DNA of 64,000 nt, from NCBI GenBank assembly GCA_950295325.1, contig OX485808.1:36166527-36230526 (forward strand), read 5' to 3'. The translations under genes were made by a program, and so were the position numbers. Below the pieces are notes generated by a model that was not told the DNA's origin, made no database searches, and was given only the letters and a program-made list of their open reading frames with translations. Origin of the DNA: Polytrichum commune (taxonomy: Eukaryota > Streptophyta > Polytrichopsida > Polytrichales > Polytrichaceae). This document shows, one piece after another, positions 46,390-58,784 of this stretch; the stretch's first letter is position 1, and every line of letters starts with the position of its first letter.

Positions 46390-47367
46390 CTATAGCCAAT
46401 TTGGTTGCATGGCCCTTGCAGCCTTTATCCCGAAAGGACCATGAGACCATATTTGGTGTTTTCCACATTTTTACTTGGTCCACAAGCTTTGTTTCAAACC
46501 CAAATAGTAATGTATAAACACTAGGGGATCGGTCTTGCAAGGCTTTATCTTTTGGCCAAAAATAAAGTCATTTGATAGTAATTTGCTAGTTTTCTAGTTC
46601 TTTAAAAAATGATGACATTTATGCACACAGTGCATAAAGATGATTTGAGATAAAATCCTAAATTAACACCCACTTTAACATCCCCAATTGAAAACATGAA
46701 AATTGTTGTAACTTGTTCACTCTACACGTAATCCTTTAGGGTTAACATACCATTGCAATCTGATTATCATCCCATCACCAAAATATTCATGAAGATAGAT
46801 GCCTATCAATACTATCACATAGAATTGCAGCCCAACTGACCAAGATTTGCTATGTGAAATGAGATTATGACAAGAAATACCTCAAGAAATTGGTCAACCT
46901 AGACTACCATCAATTTGGTGAGGTGTCACCACAAGATTTGTTGATTTGTTGATTAATGCTTGTTTAAGAATACGACCTCACTAGACGATACACCCCATTC
47001 CCACTATTTTTTTTTGAATTTGTAAGTCGCTCATTAAATATATATATTTATTGGGAGAGGATGCTTATTACCATATGCAATTGTTGGCCAAAATGCATGA
47101 CCTTTTTATAGATTTACTATGTACATAACACTTATATGAAACTTGGGGTCATATATAGCCCCATATGCATTTTTAGGGGTTAAATTATTAAATAACCCTA
47201 AGGAGCCATATGACCACCCTCTCTTGTGGACCCATCAGAGTTGCATCCCTTCTCTTCATTACACCATGCCCTAGGGCGTGGTCAAGGATGCTCTACGAAC
47301 ATACACTCTAGTCACTCCGGCCTCCTCCGGAGACCGGAGTTCTTTCTCTGCATCCCTTCTCTTCATT
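46390..47367. other. Spacer, no gene recognised
   Basis: AT-rich with no coding or repeat structure that I can support. Confidence 0.4.
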
Positions 47368-47375
47368 TTGCTTGC

Positions 47376-47871
47376 ACGGGTAGATCACTCTAAGGCATTT
47401 TTGTGCACCACGTGCGGCTGGGGGTTTTTTGTTTTGGGGCTATGTACCTTCAGGGGTTGAATTAAAGTCTCCCTATAATTACTTAAATTTCAAAAATAGC
47501 CCATTTGTTTGCACCCTTTCATTACTTATATTGTCCAAGTCACTGCAATTTTTTGTACTCTATATTCCTTTTAAGTAATTTTGGATAGATGGAAATCCCA
47601 ATTATCATCCATCCCCGTGAGTCCTAAACCCATTTACATACCATACTAAACATACCTTCTAGGATCCTTATCTTCAACCCCTATATTAATTTTACAAAAA
47701 AATAATGGCCCGCGTTTTATGTCCATCTAACTTACTTATAATGGGACTGTCTACATTTAATGGCCCCTTCATTACTTGGAATTCCTTTATAATTTTTATT
47801 TCAAATGATTTTAATCCTCTATATATTATGCCGCACGTCGTTTTTAAAATGCACTAAGTGATCTACCCGTG
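47376..47871. mobile_element. Inverted-repeat transposon with 8-bp target duplication
   Basis: The ends CACGGGTAGATCACTCTAAG and, reversed, CACGGGTAGATCACTTAGTG continue as imperfect inverted repeats for about 43 bp to GTGCGGC. TTTGCTTG flanks both sides (47368-47375 and 47872-47879). The 8-bp duplication fits hAT. The long arms are unusual for it, and the ends do not match the other hAT copies in this window. No coding capacity. Confidence 0.8.
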
Positions 47872-47879
47872 TTTGCTTG

Positions 47880-49650
47880 CTTCGTCTTGAAGACATCACT
47901 TCATTTTTCTTTTCTTTTTCTTTTTTTCATTATTATTATTATTATTATTTCAAGTTAGTGTTGATCATGGCCACTCAAACATAAGAGCCCTTCATCAAAA
48001 GATAACAATAGCCCACATGCAAATATGTTTTTATTTATGCTTGCATCCTCTAGAAGTCAAAGTTGTTATTATTTTATTTATTATTATTATAAATCCAATT
48101 CACATAATATCTCAATATTTGGACAAGGGGGAGGTCCAACCTCTTGTAGAGATATGAACCACTTGAGGTGAAGGGGTTTTTACAAGAGAGCTCTGAAATA
48201 ATGTGCATATTCAAGGGATATTCTATAGATATGGTGAATATTCTTTGAATATCTCTAGCATATTCTCATATTAAATTTTCAATACCCAAAATTTTCTAAC
48301 GTTTTTATAATCTTTGGTTTGAAACATGAAACAAGCCAATTTCTTCTATTGCATTAACGTGTGCTTTTTGACCTTTGCCATAGTTTACAAGACAAGACTT
48401 GTATTATGTCAAACAAATTAACAATGAAACACAAGCAAATATCGGGTTGGAAATCAGCCCTCCTTTGTATCAGTTATGGCTACCGAAAGCACGTAATTGT
48501 TGATTCCTTAACTGAACACAAAGGTCCTTCGAAACATGTTCATTATTGCGTGTGGGAGCAGTTAACAGAATCTGGAGACGTATTCCAGTCTCTCTTAACA
48601 CATGTATCTTTATGATGTTTGTTCTTTGATCCTCACGTACCCACACACCCATCAAATATAAGGGTCCGACCAAGGAGACACACCGAATGTCACCCACATA
48701 CCTTATATCTTGATATGTATATCAAAGAGACGTGATCGTGCAATTTTGACCATGGGTTATCTTGGGAAGCCCCGGCATAAGTCCCGAGGAATAAACGTCC
48801 AACCAACGGTCTCCGACTCCCTATGAGTGACTTACTAGGGTCGTTGAGGGGTCCACAAAGCCTTATCAAAGTGGCCCTAACTAACTAATTAACCCCTCCC
48901 TAACTAATCAAACCCTAACTAAAATCTTACCCAATGGCAAAGGGCGCCGTACCATGACATACCACATGCATAAGGGGAGGATTTAAAATCTCGGTTTTAT
49001 GATTGGGATCCGGCTAGTGCCATCATTCGAGACCTATAGCAAAATATCACAAAGAGCGTGATGATAGTGGCTTTTTTTTGAGGATGAAAGCTTACTTTAA
49101 AGGGATCACCATAGCGTGCCACGAGCCTCGTATGGGGAGATCTTTCTAATGCCAAATAGTTCTTGAAGTCGTTCGAAGGTCTAAATTGGGAAATCCATAT
49201 AATATTATGACATTCTTCTTGAAGCCATAGGCTCCCAACTTAGCCGGCTATGGATTCTTTTATCATTCCTAGATAGTTTTTGAGTACATGGGCTCCCAAT
49301 CTTTTAAGTTACCATATTCTCTCGAGATACTTCTTAAAGTGGCCAACCTCAAATCGGGGGATCTTTACATTCCTAGATAGTTATTGACGCCATGAGACCC
49401 GTTGAAGAGGAGGATCTTTGTAAGTATTCCGAAAGAGTTCTTAAAGTGAATATCTAACGCAAGTGGAATTGTACCATGTGGACATCTCACTTGACAATTA
49501 TACACCCTTTCTTGTAGCATAACTTGAACTAGCTTTTGGCTCATTTCCCCATTAACCTTTTAGAATCTTCAACTCCATGCATTTAAGGCTCTAGTTGCTT
49601 GGGTAGTTTATTCAACGTCACACATGTATATTTTCATCTTGTTTGCAAAA
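47880..49650. other. Spacer with ATT microsatellites and an R1 fragment
   Basis: ATT repeats at about 47930-47950 and 48070-48092, and an R1 end in reverse at about 48560-48715 (CTCTCTTAACACATGTATCT, CATCAAATATAAGGGTCCGA). 48120-48290 resembles part of pyridoxal kinase intron 3 (35800-35990). No gene is recognised. Confidence 0.45.
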
Positions 49651-49656
49651 GTCTTA

Positions 49657-50213
49657 GGGCCGGTTTACACCATGGACCATGGAGGATGGCCTTTTTTCAT
49701 GGTCCGACTTCATGGTCCAACTTCCATGGTTTGATTTCTTTTTTAAAAGAAAAATTACAAAGCCTTCGGGCCCCCTCATTAGGTGTGCACCAAATGTGGA
49801 CTAAGAGGAATAACCATGCACCAAAAAGTGAGTGTGCTTTTTTTTTAAAATGTGCCCAAGGAGGACAATTTCAACCACACAAAAAATTTTAAAAAAAGAA
49901 AAAGAAAAAGTTTGACCATTTTTTTGTCTTGTCTTCATCTTCTCTTCTCCAAAAAACATTTCTTAAAAATTTATTATAACAATATTTCTCTGCCATGGGC
50001 CCTTGTTATTTGTCTACCCGAGCACCTTTTTGCCTCTCCCATTGCAAAACTTGTTGGACCATGTCAATGGATAATGTAGGCCTTAAAATATGTCTTTTGG
50101 AGACCTTGATTTCCATGATCACCATGAAAGTGGTCCCAAGACAAGTTCAACAACCAATCACAAATTTTACAGGGCCTTGGGACGACTTCATGATCCATGA
50201 TGTAAACAGTTCC
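49657..50213. mobile_element. PIF/Harbinger-like MITE, 557 bp
   Basis: Flanked by TTA (49654-49656, 50214-50216). The ends GGGCCGGTTTACACCATGGA and, reversed, GGAACTGTTTACATCATGGA remain similar for about 27 bp. No transposase frame. Confidence 0.8.
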
Positions 50214-50233
50214 TTAGATACATCTAATGTCCA

Positions 50234-50620
50234 CTAAGGTAGATGGCTCTTGAATGATTACTTTTTTCCAACTACCCCACTTCCTGTAGGATATGAAACA
50301 CGCGAACAATACTTATGAGATGGTCACTAAATCCAAATCGAGGTTACAACCATTTTTCTCATAATTTTTAGAACTCCTATGTATATTTTATTCATTATCA
50401 AAGTGAATACTCCCGTGCTCATTAATTGGTCATATAGGCCCCCCTCCCCCAAATTATGTTGACTATTGAGTTTAAAATGACTATCATGCTCTGAGTATGT
50501 AGTCCAATCTCTTTTAAACACACACTTTTTTGGTGTCCGTTCTGTGATCCACACCAAACCACATACCACTCAAATATGAGTATCTGAATCTTGTCCGAAT
50601 AGGATAAGTAACTAAATTAG
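50234..50620 (-). repeat. R1 full copy, reverse
   Basis: Reverse copy with AAGGTAGATGGCTCTTGAAT, GAAACACGCGAAC, AAGTGAATACTCCCGTGCTC, CTCTTTTAAACACACAC and GATAAGTAACTAAATTAGGC. It abuts the MITE ending at 50213. Confidence 0.8.
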
Positions 50621-50964
50621 GCACATCTACCTTAAAAAAAGGTGTGAATCTTAAATGAACACTCTTGTACATGTTTACCAATAAGCAGACATGTTGTATT
50701 TGCATTCAAGATGGAATATGATGCCACAATTTGTAATATTCCAACCACACTCTAATTGATGTCCATTTTAGACTTGCATTTCTTAGAGGTGTTACATATC
50801 ATTGATAAAGCACAATTTTTTATTCTAAACTCTAGATCGTGTTAGGCAGTGTAAGATAAATGAGACTAATGTGGACACCTCCAGCTTTGTGGAATCATCT
50901 AGTCGATGGGTTTGAGCATTAGAAGATTGAGCATGTTAGCAATTGCAAGTCAAGACCAAATAAT

Positions 50965-51488
50965 TTAAAAAATCGTTGAAAACGGAGTTGAGGGAGGTGT
51001 TGATCTAGGCTCCACAACCAAAAGATTCTTTACTTCTCAATTTGTTGTTATAGGGGGGAACTCTTTTGCCGTTCCATGTTGTGTAAGTGAACGACATTGT
51101 TAACAGATTCTACATGGGTCATTTGCCAATGAAAACAATGCCAATATTGGTTGTGTCATGTCCCTGAAGTGGTCACATGTAAGATAAAATGTTGCCGAAC
51201 TGACTTATCATTATAGAGTACCCACAATACAAGTTGCTTGGCACCTCATAGCCACATGTTGCCTCCTAATTTGCCAAAGTTGTTGACACCTAATATGCCC
51301 AACTCACGCACGAAAATCAAGCATGACATAGCTAGCTGGATAGCACTTCTAATTAAAGAGGATGGTGGGGTGTAATTTGACTTTTGTGAAGGCGACAACT
51401 AACACACCACATATTACTCACCCACCAAATTAGGAACCACAAAATAGATGTCCAATTAAGGAAGCTAGCCAAAGCACCCTCATCTACC
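50965..51488 (+). repeat. R2 repeat, copy 1
   Basis: About 520 bp matching 56535-57020 in the same orientation. Landmarks are TGATCTAGGCTCCACAACC, CAGATTCTACATGGGTCATT, AAGATAAAATGTTGCCGAA and CCCACAATACAAGTTG. The right end is interrupted by the GC-rich MITE at 51492. Confidence 0.8.
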
Positions 51489-51491
51489 TTA

Positions 51492-51827
51492 GGGCATCGC
51501 CAGCCCATTCCCGGCATCAGCTCCCGGCAGGGCGGGATGCAAGGAGCCCTGCTCAATGGAGGGAGGGTTTGGCGGGAGGGGGGTCCAGCCCATTGCCCGG
51601 CAAGGGCCCCCCGGCACACAGGTGTCCCAGCTTCACAAGCTACTTTTGGATAAGGCAGTGTGTAGCGGGAGGACAACTTCTCTCGGCAAACTCCAAAAAT
51701 GTGCCGAGAGCGGGAGTAGCTTTACAGGGACCCTGTGCATAACGGGCTGGGTACCGAGCCCGTTGGCCCGAGCCCGGGCTCACTGTTCCCGGTAGTTACC
51801 GTTGCCGGGAATGGGCTGGCGATGCCC
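51492..51827. mobile_element. GC-rich Harbinger-like MITE with perfect 25-bp ends
   Basis: The two ends are identical inverted repeats for 25 bp beginning GGGCATCGCCAGCCCATTCC. TTA flanks both sides (51489-51491, 51828-51830). The 336-bp body is strongly GC-rich and full of CCGG and GCCC words, unlike its AT-rich surroundings. No transposase. The perfect ends and intact target duplication suggest recent insertion. Confidence 0.92.
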
Positions 51828-51830
51828 TTA

Positions 51831-54620
51831 TGTTCATACATTATTGTTGTAGGAGCCATAGTGGCAATCACGGCCATCATGCCATCATGGAGATATTCTT
51901 ATTATATGAGAATACTTGGATATAATGTGATAGCCATCATGAACTTAAATAATCATAATACTTTTGGATGATTTCATCCATCTGAAGATCATTTGAAAAC
52001 ACCAGACTAAAAGAAGAAGAAAAATCAATAAAAGACTGTTGCCTCTTTTGTATTGAGGTAGATATTCTGCGAAATTTGGCCAAAAACAATTTCACTTGTG
52101 GCAAGGGGTTTGCATTTTAAGATATTCTCTGAAAAAGGGCAATAAAAATGCATTAACATTTACTAGGATAAGTCCTTAATGAGTAAGAAATACCGTAGCA
52201 CCATAGCTGGTTCGTGCTACACTACGGCATAAAACTCCAATGGGATGTGCTGCACCGCACTGGGTGGGACGTCATTAGTGACCATATCCTTCATTACTCA
52301 AAGCAATCATTGATTTGCATGTTCTTTTGGTTTGAAAGATGGCTTAGGTTACGGTCATTTTAGTCTCACACGCGTCCTCCTCCTCCCCTTCTATGTTTAT
52401 GTTGTGTTGTGTGTTGCGTGTTTAGTGTTTATGCTACAACGAGTTGTTCTAGGGAGTGTTTCTACTACGGTTTGGTGTTTAGGGAGTGTTTATGTTTCGG
52501 CCGCTTCTCACAGTTGACATGCACGTGTTTAGGGTTTCAAGCGTGTGTTTCAATTTATGTAGTCATGGACTGCAAATAGTCAGGGACTGTGGATCAAAGA
52601 ATTTATTTATGAGAATAAAGTGAAACGCCCACATGAGGACAATGAGCATTCATACTTATAATATAATTTGACCATGTGAACAAACCTATGAGAATGCTAG
52701 CATTCCAGGATTGTTTCTCCATTGCACTCGTCTGTTGAACTTGCAAGGGAAGTTAGTTCGTTGTTCTCCTTGCACAAAGTCTTCCAATCTGTCCCAAGGA
52801 ATCAGTGCAGTTTGGGAGTCAATGTTGGATCCCTTCCATGTAGTTCTATGAGGTAGCCAATCGAGATTACCATACCGGATTCAAACCAAGTTTATAATTT
52901 TGCAATGTGTCCTTGAGTGTTTGCAGGAGTTCCGCCTTCCTTCATGGATTGTAGGGTTTATCGGGGTTGGGCTTTTCGTCTTGAAAGGGAGATGTTTCAA
53001 TAGCATCATGTAGCATCATTTTGCTTGCAAGATAAGACGGGACTTTAAAGTGAGAGGAACAACAAAACATAATCAACCCTAAACCTAAAATCGTTGTGAA
53101 ACAAGATCATACCCTAAACCTCAAAACTCTAAATGGTGTGAAAGGCAAGGAAATTGTAGTACCTCAAGCGAATGGCAAGCAAGCCTTGCTCACACAAAGA
53201 TTGGCAGTCGTTGTAAACCTTGCCCTACAACCACCCGATCAGTATGACGCACTACAACCATACGTTGGATTTGGCGTAATATTGCCATATGCTCTAAGTG
53301 ACGTCTTGCAATCCCATCATGCTATTCCATCCCAATCTTCTAAACTTGAAGAGCGCTTTGGTTGTGCAAGGAATAGTGGAAAGCACATGGAGTGCAGGAT
53401 GGAGACTATAGAACACTAAAATCGTTGCCCTGAACTCCTAAATTGTCTTCAATTTTGAGGACCCGTAGACCGAGGACAATTTGACATGGCCTTACATCAC
53501 ACAACGAAGGCATGACGTTACACACGTCTTCAATACATGAAACCAAAGAGGCTTTGAAATGATTTTGCAGGACAAAGCAAACTGTAGAATACAAATGAGA
53601 CGACATTGGCGATCTCCGTTGATGGAGGTGCAGGCTACCGGAGTTGTAGGCGTCAAGGGACGGAGGTCAGGCCAGGTTAGGAGGGCCTAGCCTTGCCCTG
53701 GTCACAGAGCCACGGGTCCAGCAAGTCACATGTGGTGAGGGCGCGGGGGTGGGTCCATAGGCAGGCGGGGCCATGTTAGCACCACGTAGGACACCATCGA
53801 GTTCGAATGACATGTTTAACATCCTGCATTTTGGGTATTCAATATTGAGGCAATATCTCGTATTTAAGTAAATTTGGACTTAGTCCAAGTCCATAATCAT
53901 GACATTGTTGAATTCTATCATAGGATCCTACAATAGGATTGTATGGTAAGATCCTCCAATAGAATGTGCACAAGTGATTATGATAATTTTATAATAGCTC
54001 TTTTGATAGTAATTTCACTACCGTAGGTTGATAGCAACTTGGATTGACAATGCCTAGTGACTAATTAATTTTTTTTTAAAAAGAAAAAGATTAGGCGGTG
54101 CACTTTTGATCAAAAACCAAGAATCACGTGCACTTGCAACATACTTTAAAAATCCCTATACACAATTTTTTTTGTGAAATCAAGTAATACACATACAACC
54201 TCATTCATAAAATACAAGTGAAAATATGTGTACATTAAATAATCTAAAAATCATATATGTTCATTAACACAAGTATACAAATGTGCTTTTGATTAACAAT
54301 CAACCCCTATCGTAAGTATAACCACCCGCATCAACCATCCGCATCCCCTTTGATTTGCCTCCACAAAGAAGTGTTGCCCATTCTTCTTGCAACCCTAAGC
54401 AAGAAGTGCCCTCATTCTCAGCTTGACAACCTCTTCTAAATACCTAATACTACCTCTTCCATACATGCATGAATGAGATATGGAAATGAGAAAATTATTC
54501 ATCCTAGTTTCATTCAATATTAAATACTTATCTTAAAAATTCTAGTGACACTACCATACAAATAAAAATGTTGTACATTTTTTCTAGAGGTTAATCATGA
54601 AAAAACAACCGAATAACACC
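51831..54620. other. Spacer, no gene recognised
   Basis: No supported gene. There is a locally GC-rich patch at about 53610-53810 with no frame. A 107-codon plus-strand frame at 53096 lacks motifs. Confidence 0.4.
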
Positions 54621-54624
54621 CACA

Positions 54625-54810
54625 TAGGGTAAACAGGCCTCAATCGGTTACTTTACTCAATCAAACATCTATATTTGAGCGGTAGGTGGTTAGGTGCAAT
54701 TCTAAGAATGGACGCCAAAAGGGCATGCTATTTTTTTCAAATAAAGTGCATTACATGCTCAAAATTTGTTGACCATTGTAGACTTCATGGTCAGCACAAT
54801 TGAGGGAACC
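54625..54810 (+). repeat. R1 left-half fragment
   Basis: CAATCGGTTACTTTACTCAA, ATATTTGAGCGGTAGGTGG and GAATGGACGCCAAAAGGGC match the left half of R1. The right half is missing. Confidence 0.7.
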
Positions 54811-55671
54811 TTTGTGGCTTGTTTATGGCTCACTGTCAATGGCCTCCGATAATCCACAACGATTTTGAGATTAACTTCAAAATCTTATGAGATTCTTCCT
54901 TGCTTCTTGAGATACATGTTGTGGACGTACATAGTTTCCAACCTCGCGAATCTGAGTAATAGAAGACAACGAACAATACAAGCAACCAAACAAAGCCCCT
55001 CTACCTTACCATAAAAACACTCTCCACTTGAATGGACGGCCCCAAAACACCACCGTAGAGGGCTCCCAATCCCAACATCAAGTTTTTCCATGTGTCAATC
55101 ACACATTGGTTGAGACCTTTTTCAATCCCACATGGAAACTCCATTCTAGCACTGGTAAAGATGAAATAGAGCACCTTCTACAATAGTAATGCAATCCATA
55201 AAATAATGATACTAATAAATGAGGTTTGATGATGGCGAGCACTAGCTATACCAATTGCAAAGTTTGCCAAAGTCTCTCTCTCTCTCTCGTCCCGAGCTCC
55301 GCCACTTGCAAAGAGAAGAGAGCACTTGAGTGCCGACTTATAAGAGAGATATGTCCATGGCCCTTGATGAAACTCCACAAAGTGTGCAAGATGTGGCGTT
55401 CTTGGGGACCTCAAAAAACGGAACCCCACATGCAGCAAGATCGTATGCGCGTCTCATCCACAAATAAGATTGGGCATAAGTGGTGCCGGCTGTCAAAAGC
55501 GCACCCGGAAATGATCGTTTTCCACAAAGATTGTGTGCCTAAATTAGTGCCGTAGTAGCCTTTCGCCATGGAAAAAGGAAATGAATCTCCTCGCCGTATA
55601 GCCTTGCCATGGTGACGTGATAATGAGGATGAGGAGGAGGATGATGATGATGATGATGATGATCTATGTAA

Positions 55672-56340
55672 GGCCCCCTTTACACTAGAGAAAGTTGAGA
55701 GCTCAAACATTGAGGGTTCAAAGAAAGGAGTCTTCTCATTGGCCGGGGGAGCCTTATGCATGTTTCTTCCTCCCCCCTATGCACTTTACACTTAAGCGTT
55801 GAATTTTAAGGAGGACTCGAGCTTTTGACTTGACTAGGTTTACAATGTTTAGTGTTGTCTTGATGGGGTTCACATGGAATGACTACGACAAGCTCTCGAT
55901 GATTTTTTGTAAAATATCTATCAAAATTTTGATGGATGGAAATTATTTACACAAGATTGTACGAATGAAGTTATTAGTTTGGCGAGGATACGAAAGGAAT
56001 TTCATCTCTCAACCTTGTTGTGGTGGTGGTGAAAATGATGGTGGTTGGTGTAAGGCTCCTTTTACACTAGAAGGGTTGAGACCTCAAAGGAGAGAGCCTT
56101 CTCCTTGGCAAGGGCAGCCTTTTACTCATGCTTCTTCACTTATATCCACTTTATATTGAAACTTGAGCTTTTGACCACGTTTTAAAACTTAGATGGCGCC
56201 TTGATGGATCTCATGTGGAGCGACTAGTACTACAACAAGTTCTCGGTCATTTCTAACAAGCTCTTGGTCAACATCCTAAACTTAGGAATGTCAAGAACTT
56301 GAGCTCTCATTTTGTGGGCCCCAAGCCAATCAATGTTCAC
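55672..56340 (+). repeat. Direct duplication of a MITE-like unit
   Basis: A unit starting at 55672 (GCCCCCTTTACACTAGAGAA) and another at 56052 (GCTCCTTTTACACTAGAAGG) share TGAGAGCTC/TGAGACCTC, GGAGCCTTATGCATG / GCAGCCTTTTACTCATG, CTTCTT..CACTTTA, GAGCTTTTGAC and ACGACAAGCTCTCG / ACAACAAGTTCTCG. The start word matches the GGCCCACTTTACACTAG end of the MITE at 16508. An ATG trinucleotide run precedes it at about 55640. Confidence 0.65.
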
Positions 56341-56534
56341 ATTGTTTGGCTTGTCATAGATGCTCCTTTGATTAGTGTAATAACCCAACCCCCCCCCCCC
56401 TTAAAGTCTCACTTTCAACATGGCCACTTCTGACTTGCTCTGAATATTCAAATTTTGAAATTTCGGTGAAGCTCTCAATAGCTTGAGATCTGATGAAAAC
56501 ATGTCATGAACTCCACATATCAATTTGAAGAATT

Positions 56535-57020
56535 TGAAATCACTAAAATCGGAGTTGGAAAAGGTGTCGATCTAGGCTCCGGAATCAAAGGCGTTGAACT
56601 TTTTATCATTCAATGTTGTGCAAGTGGACGACATCGTCAGCAGATTCTACATGGGTCATTTGCCAATGGAAACCAAGTTGTGTCATGTCTCTAAAGTGGT
56701 CACATGTTAGATAAAATGTTGCCGAATTGGCTTATTGTTATAGAATACCCACAATACAAGTTGGTCAACACCTCACAACCACATGCCACCTCCTATTTTG
56801 CCCACCTCATGCACAAATATCAAGTGTGTCATAGCTCAGTGTATAGCGTTCCTCACTATGGAGGATGGTGGGTGTAGTTTGACTTCTCCGAAATATCATC
56901 AAGGCAACAGCTAAATCTCCATGTATCACTCACCCACCGAATTAGAGTGACTCAACTGCTCATTAGGAGCCAAACATAGGTGTTTGATTAAAGAAGCTAA
57001 CTGATTTTAGGCTCATCTAC
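56535..57020 (+). repeat. R2 repeat, copy 2 (without the GC-rich MITE)
   Basis: Matches 50965-51488. At the point where copy 1 carries the GC-rich element, this copy continues TCATCTACTTTAGTG, so it looks like the empty site. Confidence 0.8.
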
Positions 57021-57735
57021 TTTAGTGTAAAGTACGAACATCCAATTCTCCCAGTGACCCCCAAATTCGACGCCTATTTTATGTAACTCAAACTAACTAG
57101 CTACATATTTCACCATGAAATACAATTAAATTATTCAAAGGACTAAAAAGGCAACTCATTGGTTGGGAAAGATAAAATGGACAGCAACCAACATTCCCCA
57201 CTCTGGGTCATTGGAGGAGGAGTATGACATTTGAAAGGGTAAAATGAAGTTTGTGACTTTGAACATTTCTTCAGAAATTAGGTATGCTCTTATTCATGTC
57301 ATCTCAATGTCGGTATGCGGAAAGTGCAATTGCTATTCCAAATAAAATATCGGACAATTGTTTGTATGGATTAAGTGAGGGACCAAAGTGCTCAAAGTGG
57401 CCATGACACTAGAAGGAAACAGGGTTCTTTCGAACACGAAAAGGACAGTGTTTTAACAGTATTAAGTGACCAGCACACATGTCATTGAATTTGCAGCCAG
57501 TGTGGACAAGCTGTCATCCTGGACCTGTGCTATTTTTCCGAAATGAGTGTCAGAAATGTGTCGTGGTTAAAGGCCTTTGACTGCGACAGTAATTAATGAT
57601 TTTGACGGCCGTGGTAATTAATGATCTCGATCGCCGTGATAATTTATGATAATGGGAGAATTCCAGAGGTACATTAATTTAATCTCACATAATATATCTC
57701 CTTAAAAGAAATATCCATTAGTAGTCCACTCCTCA

Positions 57736-57890
57736 CCTCCCAAGCCTAGGTATCTACAAGAACCTACTCCCAAATGCCTAGCCACCTACCCACCAAGGTG
57801 GGCTAAGCCAAGGGTGGGGGGCCAAGGGGTTTGATCCTCGAACCTCTTGGCTCCCACATAGAGGCCTTAGCCACTAAGCCACCACTCCTC
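57736..57890 (-). mobile_element. tRNA-derived SINE
   Basis: Read on the minus strand, an A box TGGCTTAGTGG (57871-57881) and a B-box-like GGTTCGAGGATC (57833-57844) lie about 27 bases apart, as in a tRNA promoter. CCACTCCTCA is found at both edges (57726-57735 and 57882-57891) and may be the target duplication. Alternatively it belongs to the tRNA-like head. The body downstream is not tRNA-like. Confidence 0.65.
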
Positions 57891-57954
57891 ATATGATATA
57901 TGGTAAGTATTTAAAGCATTTGTATATAGAGGCCCCAAGTTACTCTTTAGCTTC

Positions 57955-58305
57955 TATATACTGTATATAATATACTATCTACTATATACGGTATAGTATT
58001 TACTATGTATAGTTTACTATGTATAGTTTACTATGTATAGTTTACTATCTTCTATCTACGACATACTATTTACTGTTTTATTTAATGTTTTATTTACTAT
58101 TTTTACTTACTGTTTTTATAAACTGTTTTTACTTACCGTTTGTGTTAACCGTTTTTATTTACTGTTTTTATTTACTGTTTTTACTTCCTTTTTTAAACTT
58201 ACTTTAAAACGATTTTTAAAACTATTTTAAAACTATTTTTTTTTACTGTTTTGACTTACTGTTTTGACTTACTGTTTTTATTTACTGTTTTTATTTATTG
58301 TTTAC
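57955..58305 (+). repeat. Low-complexity tandem array
   Basis: Begins with 14-bp units of TACTATGTATAGTT and passes into TTTACTGTTTT(TA) units of about 11-12 bp. Two overlapping 60-codon frames here are artefacts of the repeat. Confidence 0.9.
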
Positions 58306-58321
58306 TTTTGTAGATCTTCTA

Positions 58322-58565
58322 GCTAGATCTAGATCAAGAAGGAAGTCACCTACCTAATTAAAGATAGAACATTCTTTCACGGACTTCCTTGCCATTGAGT
58401 ATTTGCTATTTTAGTGCATTTATGTTGGATGAATGCATGTAATGTCTCTCTTCTACCTTAATTAGTAGTTAATTAGGTAGGGGACTCCCTTCTAGCTAGA
58501 TCTAGACCTTGAAGGAAGTCACCTACCTAATTAAAGATAGAACATTCTTTCACGGACTTGTTGCA
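58322..58565. repeat. Direct and inverted copies around AGCTAGATCTAGA
   Basis: Two 65-bp direct copies (GAAGGAAGTCACCTACCTAA...TTTCACGGACTT) end near 58388 and 58563. Between them lies an inverted partial copy (TTAATTAGGTAGGGGACTCC). This sits directly beside the palindrome at 58583-58705. Confidence 0.8.
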
Positions 58566-58582
58566 TGACATTAAAGTTACAC

Positions 58583-58705
58583 AACTCTTACACATATGTG
58601 TAAGAGTTTTAAGCTTTTGCTCGATTTTTGAGCTCCTCAACACAATTCTTACGTGCATGTAAGAATTGTGTTGCGGAGCTCAAAAATCGAGCAAAAGCTT
58701 AAAAC
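58583..58705. repeat. 26-bp perfect palindrome joined to a 100-bp near-perfect palindrome
   Basis: 58583-58608 is AACTCTTACACAT followed by its exact reverse complement. 58606-58655 is mirrored by 58656-58705 (left arm starts GTTTTAAGCTTTTGCTCGAT) with only two or three mismatches and no spacer. The sequence can form a cruciform or, if transcribed, a long hairpin. Confidence 0.92.
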
Positions 58706-58784
58706 TCCCACACAAAAGCTTTTTGTGTCAAAACTTCGTGTCGAAGAGACCATGTTTCCTTCTAGTGTGATAGGCACTTCTACC

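Noticed and set aside
53096-53419. 107-codon plus-strand frame
   Set aside because: No recognisable motif, no promoter or splice context; length is within chance for this window.
58019-58230. Overlapping 60-codon frames rich in Tyr, Phe and Leu
   Set aside because: They are products of the TTTACTGTTTT tandem array, not genes.
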